From assembly GCA_934675115.1 (NCBI GenBank), contig CAKUPH010000042.1, forward strand, positions 1 through 18,249: a stretch of DNA of 18,249 nucleotides, given 5' to 3'. This document shows positions 13,924 through 18,249 of this stretch, in pieces. The notes below the pieces were generated by a model. It was not told the DNA's origin, ran no database searches, and saw only the letters and a program-made list of their open reading frames with translations. Numbering within the stretch: position 1 is the stretch's first letter; each line of letters starts with the position of its first letter. This stretch comes from an uncultured Oscillospiraceae bacterium. GTDB taxonomy: Bacteria > Bacillota > Clostridia > Oscillospirales > Oscillospiraceae. Both the position numbers and the translations under genes were made by a program.

Positions 13924-14637
13924 TCATTCGTTGGTTTGATTCTTCATTCGCTCCAGCCGCTCCCGCTCAGCCTGACTGAGCCGGTGATACTGGGGCGTCA
14001 TCTGTCCGGCGGGCACCAGCTTCCCCTGCCGGGCCAGCTCCAATGCCGCCCGGGCAACGCCCCACGCGGCCTGGCGGAGCAGGTGGGGCGGCGCGAGACG
14101 CGCCGGAATGCCCGCGGCCCGGAAAGCATTATAGCACAGTTCCGCGCCGTCTCCAACCAGTATTTGCGGATTTCCTGATTTTTTTACTTCTTCCGTCAAC
14201 TCGTCAAGGCCGATGGCCCGGTCTTCGCTGAGACGGACCATGCCGTCCTCCGTGCCCAGAAAGCGGCCGTTGTACACCTGCTGCCGCCGGGCGTCCATGA
14301 CGGCGCAGACCTCGCCGCCCATGTGGGCCGCCTGCCACGCCATGGATTCCAGCGTGGAGCATGGGGCGCACAGCTTGTCCCCCGGCCACGCAAGGCCCTT
14401 GGCCGCAGCCACGCCGATGCGGATGCCGGTAAAGGAGCCGGGGCCTGCGGCCACCGCCACCACGTCCATATCGTCCAGCGTCAGCCCAGCGTTTTTCAGC
14501 AGGTCCGCTGCCATGGGCATCAGCGTCACCGAATGGGTCAGGCCGCTGTTCTGAAAGGCCTGCGCCAGCAGCACCTCGTCCTCGCACACCGCCACGGACG
14601 CCGTGACGGCGGAGCTTTCCAGCGCGATGATCTTCAC
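13924..14637 (-). CDS. tsaB: tRNA threonylcarbamoyladenosine (t6A) biosynthesis protein TsaB
   Basis: Partner of TsaD and TsaE in making the t6A37 modification of ANN-decoding tRNAs. It is 237 residues with an ASKHA-type N-terminal half: ALESS at 5-9 and [13 protein letters not shown] at 63-75 (the family signature). The GTG start overlaps the tsaE stop as GTGA and has GAGGGGG just upstream. The open frame extends further upstream, but only mirrors tsaE. rimI and tsaD, often next in line, are not here, and upp follows instead. Confidence 0.95.
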   Translation of the reverse strand: MKIIALESSAVTASVAVCEDEVLLAQAFQNSGLTHSVTLMPMAADLLKNAGLTLDDMDVVAVAAGPGSFTGIRIGVAAAKGLAWPGDKLCAPCSTLESMAWQAAHMGGEVCAVMDARRQQVYNGRFLGTEDGMVRLSEDRAIGLDELTEEVKKSGNPQILVGDGAELCYNAFRAAGIPARLAPPHLLRQAAWGVARAALELARQGKLVPAGQMTPQYHRLSQAERERLERMKNQTNE

Positions 14638-15059
14638 AGCGTTACCCCCTCGATGCCGATGACCCGGCTGTTGTCGTCGTCCCCCCGGCGGATGGAGATG
14701 GTGATAGTACCCGGCTCCATGGCGTCGGAGACGTTTTCGCTCCACTCCACGGCGCATATGCCGCCCCGGGCCAGATAGTCCTCCCAGCCGATGTCGAACA
14801 GCTCGTCGGCGCTGCCCAGCCGGTACATATCAAAGTGGAACAGCGGCAGCCGTCCCCCCTCATACTCATTGACGATGGTAAAGGTCGGGCTGGTCACCCG
14901 GTCCGGGATTCCCAGTCCCCGGGCCATGCCGGAGACGAAGGCCGTCTTCCCCGCGCCCAGATCGCCGGTAAAGGCCACCACCGCGCCGGGCCCCAGCTTT
15001 TCCGCCAGACGCGCGCCCAGCGCTGCCGTCTCTTCGGGGCTGTGGGTGATATATTCCAT
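14634..15059 (-). CDS. tsaE: tRNA threonylcarbamoyladenosine biosynthesis ATPase TsaE
   Basis: ATPase that regenerates the TsaB-TsaD complex in t6A synthesis. It is 141 residues. Walker A GDLGAGKT is at 32-39, then the family blocks [10 protein letters not shown] (57-66), HFDMYR (75-80) and EWSE (105-108). The ATG at 15059 is preceded by a GGAAG-type site. It is the first gene of the tsaE-tsaB-upp unit and is divergent from the SEDS gene, with a shared compact promoter region. Confidence 0.96.
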   Translation of the reverse strand: MEYITHSPEETAALGARLAEKLGPGAVVAFTGDLGAGKTAFVSGMARGLGIPDRVTSPTFTIVNEYEGGRLPLFHFDMYRLGSADELFDIGWEDYLARGGICAVEWSENVSDAMEPGTITISIRRGDDDNSRVIGIEGVTL

Positions 15060-15103
15060 GGTCGTTCACTTCCAGTTGCGTGAATTGTAAACTTCTTCGA
15101 AAC

Positions 15104-15136
15104 AGTATAGCACACCCGCCCGAAATGTGCTATACT
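15104..15136. promoter_or_regulatory. divergent, symmetric promoters of tsaE and the SEDS gene (inverted repeat)
   Basis: A perfect 11-bp inverted repeat, AGTATAGCACA (15104-15114) and TGTGCTATACT (15126-15136), with an 11-base gap. Each arm contains an extended -10, TGCTATACT, facing outward: minus strand for tsaE and plus strand for the SEDS gene. At 17-base spacing, both -35 positions read TAGCAC inside the opposite arm, so each promoter overlaps the other. Predicted starts near 15097 and 15143 give leaders of ~40 bases each. The repeat could also be an operator or form a hairpin. Confidence 0.6.
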
Positions 15137-15182
15137 TATTTGAACTTTTCGCAACATGAACTTCTGCAAAGGAGGTACCGCC

Positions 15183-16355
15183 TTGCACCCCGTCCGCGGA
15201 CTGAGAGATTTCTTCAAAAAAGGCGACGTCCTGCTGCTGGTGCTCTGCATCGCCGCAAGCCTTGTGGGACTCGCCCTCATATACAGCGCCACCAATTATA
15301 TGCACACACTCAGCTTTGTGAAAAAACAGGCCATGTTCATCTGCATGGGCATCATCGTCTACATTGTCATTACCTTCGTGGACGTGGAGTTCCTGCTGGA
15401 AAAGTGGTGGAAGGTCTTTCTGGTGCTGGGCATCTTCGTGATCCTGCTTATCGCCCCCTTTGGCCGGGCCGACGACACCGGCAACAAGAGCTGGGTTTTT
15501 CTCCCGGGTATCCCCTTTGGCTTTCAGCCGGGAGAATTCGCGAAGCTCATCTACATCATGGTGCTGGCGCGGCTGATGAACCACGAGCGGCCATTGGGGG
15601 TCAGCCGGTTCCTGTCGCTGGTGAAGTACGTCATGCTGACCATGCTGTTCGCCGGTCTGCTGGCCGCCCTCTCCGGCGACTACGGCATGGTACTGGTCTA
15701 CCTGATGATCTTCGTCATCATGGCGTGGGTGGGTGGTGTGCGGAAGCGCTGGTTCATTCTCGTGGGCGGCGGGCTTGCCGCCGTTGTGGCCTTCCTCTGG
15801 AAATTTATTCTCCCCCGGACCAAATACTGGACGGACTACCGGATCATGCGCTTCCGGGTGGTGCTGGACCACAGCCTTGACCCCACTGGGCGGGGCTGGC
15901 AGCAGAGCCGCTCCCTGCTGGCCATCGGCTCCGGCCGGCTCACCGGCATGGGCTTCCTCCACGGCAAGCAGACACAGTCCGCCGCGTCCACCAACCTGCC
16001 TGCCCGGCACACCGACTTCATTTTTGCCGTCTGCGGCGAGGAGTTTGGCCTCATCGGCTGCTGTGTCGTGCTGCTGCTCTTGCTGGCCATCATCGTGCGG
16101 TGCGTCTGGGTGTCCCGTCGGGCCAAGAGCCACATGTCTGCTTACATCGCCATCGGCTTCGCCGGGATGCTTATGGTGCAGACCATCCTGAACGTGGGCA
16201 TGTGCCTGTACGTCATGCCTGTCATCGGTCTGACTCTGCCGTTCATCAGCTACGGCGGCTCGTCCACCCTGACGCTGTTCATCGCCATGGGCGTCGTGTC
16301 GTCCATCAAAATGCGGCCTTTGCCCAGCTGGCTGAAGGATCGGAGCCAGCTATAG
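15183..16355 (+). CDS. SEDS family peptidoglycan glycosyltransferase (RodA/FtsW/SpoVE type)
   Basis: Polytopic membrane enzyme that polymerises lipid II with a partner class B penicillin-binding protein. It is 390 residues with about ten hydrophobic segments. Family blocks: FQPGEFAKL (114-122, normally QPSE), the extracellular loop with LDPTGRGWQ (Asp233, likely the catalytic Asp), RSLLAIGSGRLTGMG, LPARHTDFIFAVCGEEFG (272-289) and FISYGGSS near the C-terminus. The TTG at 15183 is chosen because AAAGGAGG lies 7 bases upstream. An in-frame ATG at 15156 has no ribosome-binding site. Elongation (RodA), division (FtsW) or sporulation (SpoVE) roles cannot be separated by eye. No penicillin-binding protein gene lies alongside. 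Confidence 0.93.
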   Translation: MHPVRGLRDFFKKGDVLLLVLCIAASLVGLALIYSATNYMHTLSFVKKQAMFICMGIIVYIVITFVDVEFLLEKWWKVFLVLGIFVILLIAPFGRADDTGNKSWVFLPGIPFGFQPGEFAKLIYIMVLARLMNHERPLGVSRFLSLVKYVMLTMLFAGLLAALSGDYGMVLVYLMIFVIMAWVGGVRKRWFILVGGGLAAVVAFLWKFILPRTKYWTDYRIMRFRVVLDHSLDPTGRGWQQSRSLLAIGSGRLTGMGFLHGKQTQSAASTNLPARHTDFIFAVCGEEFGLIGCCVVLLLLLAIIVRCVWVSRRAKSHMSAYIAIGFAGMLMVQTILNVGMCLYVMPVIGLTLPFISYGGSSTLTLFIAMGVVSSIKMRPLPSWLKDRSQL

Positions 16356-16397
16356 CGCCGCGCCGCCACGGACAGGCGGAACGCAGCTCAAAATTTC

Positions 16398-16437
16398 AAA
16401 TATGCGGCTTTCGTGATGGCGGAAGCCGCATATTTTT
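16398..16437 (+). terminator. rho-independent terminator after the SEDS gene
   Basis: Arms AAATATGCGGCTT and AAGCCGCATATTT, extended inward by further pairs, close an 8-base loop and run into a T-tract on the plus strand. The rest of the 132-base gap before the next gene shows no convincing promoter, although the terminator implies that gene has its own. Confidence 0.85.
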
Positions 16438-16487
16438 CATCTTTTTGAGAAAGCTATCCACACCAACCAAAAAAGGAGGCTTTCCCC

Positions 16488-17435
16488 TTGAAATGCCGTG
16501 TCATTCTTCTGTCGCTCTGTCTGGCCGGGGCGCTGTCCATGCCCGCGGCCGCGCTGGCCCTCACCGCCGCCGAAGCGTCCAACTCCGCGCCCATCGCCGA
16601 AAATCTGACCCTCACCACCTATAAAAATGTCGCCGTCAACGGCCAGTGCGCCGCCGTTGATCCGGAAGGCGATCTCGTCACCTTCCAGCTCATGGAAAAG
16701 CCCGCCCGGGGCCAGGTCATGCTGGGCGAGAACGGCGCCTTCTGCTACACGCCCTACGAGAACAAAAAAGGCAAGGACACCTTCACCTATGTGGCGGTGG
16801 ACGCCAATGGCAACGTCTCCGACGAGGCCACGGTGAAGATCACCATTGAAAAGCAGACCACGAAGGTCAGCTACTCCGACATGGACGGCGATCCCGCCCA
16901 CTACGCCGCCCTGCGTCTGGCGGAGCGCGGCGTGTTCACCGGCACAGCCATCGGCGGGACATACTGCTTCGGGCCGGACGAGCCGGTGAGCCGGGAGGAA
17001 TTTCTCGCCATGGCTATGATCGCCGCCGGGCTGGACGCGCTGGACAACGTCACCGTCACCGGCTTCTGCGACGACGGCGACATCTCCGCATGGGCCAAGG
17101 GCTACGTGTCCGCCGGACTGATGAACGGCGCGGTGCAGGGCGCGTCCAACGAGGCTGGACAGGCGGTGTTCAACGCCGGGCACGACATCACCGCCGCCGA
17201 AGCCGCCGTCATCATCGACCGCCTGCTGGCCATGGGCGACGTGGCCACCGCCGACACCTTCAGTCAGGACCTTATCCCCGTCTGGGCCTATCAGGCGGTG
17301 GTCAACATGGATGCGGTCAGCGTAGTGTCCATGACGGGCGAGCTGAACGCATCCCTCACCCGGGGCGAAGCCGCTGAAATGCTGTCCGCCATGCTGGATG
17401 TGCTGGACAGCCGAAACACCGGGTGGTTCAAATAA
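16488..17435 (+). CDS. secreted protein with one Ig/cadherin-like domain and three SLH repeats
   Basis: Predicted cell-surface protein of 315 residues that is not assigned to a named gene. A signal peptide (~1-25, ending near AAALA) precedes a cadherin-like/Big_9-type Ig fold at ~36-122 (AVDPEGDLVTFQL, YTPYENKKGKDTFTYVAVD). Three SLH repeats follow at ~127-183, ~191-250 and ~254-309, the third being degenerate. SLH repeats usually bind pyruvylated secondary wall polymers. Cys54 and Cys86 in the Ig-like domain and Cys160 and Cys194 could pair. The TTG start is chosen because GGAGG lies 8 bases upstream and the signal peptide begins MKCRVILL. It has its own terminator. Confidence 0.9.
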   Translation: MKCRVILLSLCLAGALSMPAAALALTAAEASNSAPIAENLTLTTYKNVAVNGQCAAVDPEGDLVTFQLMEKPARGQVMLGENGAFCYTPYENKKGKDTFTYVAVDANGNVSDEATVKITIEKQTTKVSYSDMDGDPAHYAALRLAERGVFTGTAIGGTYCFGPDEPVSREEFLAMAMIAAGLDALDNVTVTGFCDDGDISAWAKGYVSAGLMNGAVQGASNEAGQAVFNAGHDITAAEAAVIIDRLLAMGDVATADTFSQDLIPVWAYQAVVNMDAVSVVSMTGELNASLTRGEAAEMLSAMLDVLDSRNTGWFK

Positions 17436-17447
17436 ATATCCGGGCAG

Positions 17448-17486
17448 AAAAACAGCGGTATCGCCGTAGCGATACCGCTGTTTTTT
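17448..17486. terminator. bidirectional terminator shared by the SLH gene and ftsK/spoIIIE
   Basis: A perfect stem of at least 14 bp (GC-rich AACAGCGGTATCGC arm, plus flanking A-T pairs) with a CGTA loop. A T-run follows on both strands. It serves two convergent genes, lying 12 bases after the SLH gene stop and 3 bases from the end of the translocase gene. Confidence 0.93.
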
Positions 17487-17488
17487 CA

Positions 17489-18249
17489 TTACATATCAAA
17501 GGGCGGCGCGTCCCGGCGCTGCTCCACGGCGTCCCCCTCGTAGGGAAACTCCTCCGGCACGGGCTCGCTGTACTCCGGCTCGGGAGCCGTGTCCACCATA
17601 CCCTGTCTGAACTGCATCTCCTGCCACTGTTCCTTGGTAATGAGAAGCTGACGGGGCTTGGAGCCTTCAAACGGCCCGACCACGCCCTTTTCCTCCATCT
17701 GGTCTACCAGACGGGCGGCGCGGCCATATCCCAGCTTCAGCCGCCGCTGGAGCATGGAGACAGACGCCTGTCCCACCTCCAGCACCACCTCGATGGCGGC
17801 GGGCAGCAGCTCGTCGTAATCGCCGCCGTCCGATGGATCGGAGCCGCCCACGCCCTTGGCGGCCTTCTCTTTCTCCTCAGCGTGCTGCTCGATCTCATGG
17901 ATGACGGATTCGTCGTACCGGGCGGCGGAACCCTCCTTGATGAAGTCCACCACCGCGGACACTTCATCCTCGGAGATGAAGCAGCCCTGCACCCGTTGAG
18001 GCTTGCCGGAGCCGAGAGGGAAATAGAGCATATCGCCCTTGCCCACCAGCTTTTCCGCGCCGGTGGTGTCCAGAATGATGCGGGATTCCAGACTGGACGC
18101 CACGGCAAAGGCGATACGGCTGGGGATGTTGGCCTTCATCAGGCCTGTGATGACGTCGGCGGAGGGCCGCTGGGTGGCGATGACCAGATGCATACCGGCG
18201 GCACGGCCCATCTGGGCCACCCGGCAGATGGATTCCTCCACCTCCTTAG
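17489..18249 (-). CDS. FtsK/SpoIIIE family DNA translocase (C-terminal part, cut by window edge)
   Basis: About 253 C-terminal residues of a hexameric DNA pump that moves chromosome DNA through the division or sporulation septum. The visible motor end reads [20 protein letters not shown], followed by [22 protein letters not shown] and [15 protein letters not shown], all typical of the family. An acidic linker leads to a winged-helix gamma domain ([37 protein letters not shown]), which reads orienting DNA sequences. A Pro/Glu-rich tail ends the protein. The Walker A motif and membrane domain lie outside the window. FtsK and SpoIIIE cannot be told apart from this part. Confidence 0.95.
   Translation of the reverse strand, partial: KEVEESICRVAQMGRAAGMHLVIATQRPSADVITGLMKANIPSRIAFAVASSLESRIILDTTGAEKLVGKGDMLYFPLGSGKPQRVQGCFISEDEVSAVVDFIKEGSAARYDESVIHEIEQHAEEKEKAAKGVGGSDPSDGGDYDELLPAAIEVVLEVGQASVSMLQRRLKLGYGRAARLVDQMEEKGVVGPFEGSKPRQLLITKEQWQEMQFRQGMVDTAPEPEYSEPVPEEFPYEGDAVEQRRDAPPFDM

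Noticed and set aside
15156..15158. ATG as start of the SEDS gene
   Set aside because: No ribosome-binding site precedes it, and it is only ~13 bases from the predicted transcription start. The TTG at 15183 has a near-perfect site at 7-base spacing.
16437..17489. Minus-strand open frame opposite the SLH gene
   Set aside because: It runs through the bidirectional terminator and across the SLH ribosome-binding site. The Gly/His/Val-rich translation has no motif, whereas the plus strand encodes clear signal peptide and SLH repeats.
1..18249. Mobile element, prophage, CRISPR, tRNA or toxin-antitoxin system
   Set aside because: No transposase, integrase, repeat array, cloverleaf or small paired toxin genes were seen. 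Base composition and codon use look even across the window, with no sign of a transferred island.

Overview
The window comes from a GC-rich, endospore-forming Firmicute. The full eight-gene spoIIIA operon, a trigger factor-clpP-clpX cluster, an rplS-rbgA-rnhB-yraN cluster and a cell-wall protein with S-layer-homology (SLH) repeats all point to Clostridia. High GC with these families suggests an Oscillospiraceae-type gut bacterium, but that placement is inference and no marker here proves it. The DNA is almost fully coding. Nearly every gene lies on the minus strand, except two plus-strand genes at 15183-17435. No gap exceeds about 155 bases, and I saw no tRNA, rRNA, insertion sequence, prophage or CRISPR array.

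Layout (minus-strand units are transcribed right to left). (1) 1-2796: promoter, tig, clpP, clpX (cut by the left edge), a chaperone and protease set. (2) 2809-7861: promoter, rbgA, rnhB, yraN, M19 dipeptidase, thrC and a metallophosphoesterase, tightly packed with two 4-base stop/start overlaps. (3) 7897-8393: rplS with its own promoter, leader and strong terminator. (4) 8423-13212: a sigma-E-like promoter followed by spoIIIAA-AB-AC-AD-AE-AF-AG-AH, the mother-cell part of the channel linking mother cell and forespore. (5) 13224-15109: tsaE, tsaB, upp and a strong terminator. (6) 15131-16437, plus strand: a SEDS (RodA/FtsW-type) glycan polymerase gene. (7) 16488-17435, plus strand: a secreted Ig-like/SLH protein. 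(8) 17489-18249, minus strand: the C-terminal part of an FtsK/SpoIIIE DNA translocase, cut by the right edge.

The contents are mostly conserved housekeeping and sporulation genes in familiar order. I did not find a convincing undescribed system. The points most worth a second look are an RNase HII whose usual Gly-Arg-Gly substrate-recognition motif reads Gly-Ala-Gly, an 11-bp inverted repeat made of two back-to-back extended -10 promoters between tsaE and the SEDS gene, SEDS motif substitutions, and structured leaders in front of rbgA, rplS and tig. Eight of the 23 visible gene starts are GTG or TTG, several fixed by strong ribosome-binding sites or stop/start overlaps.
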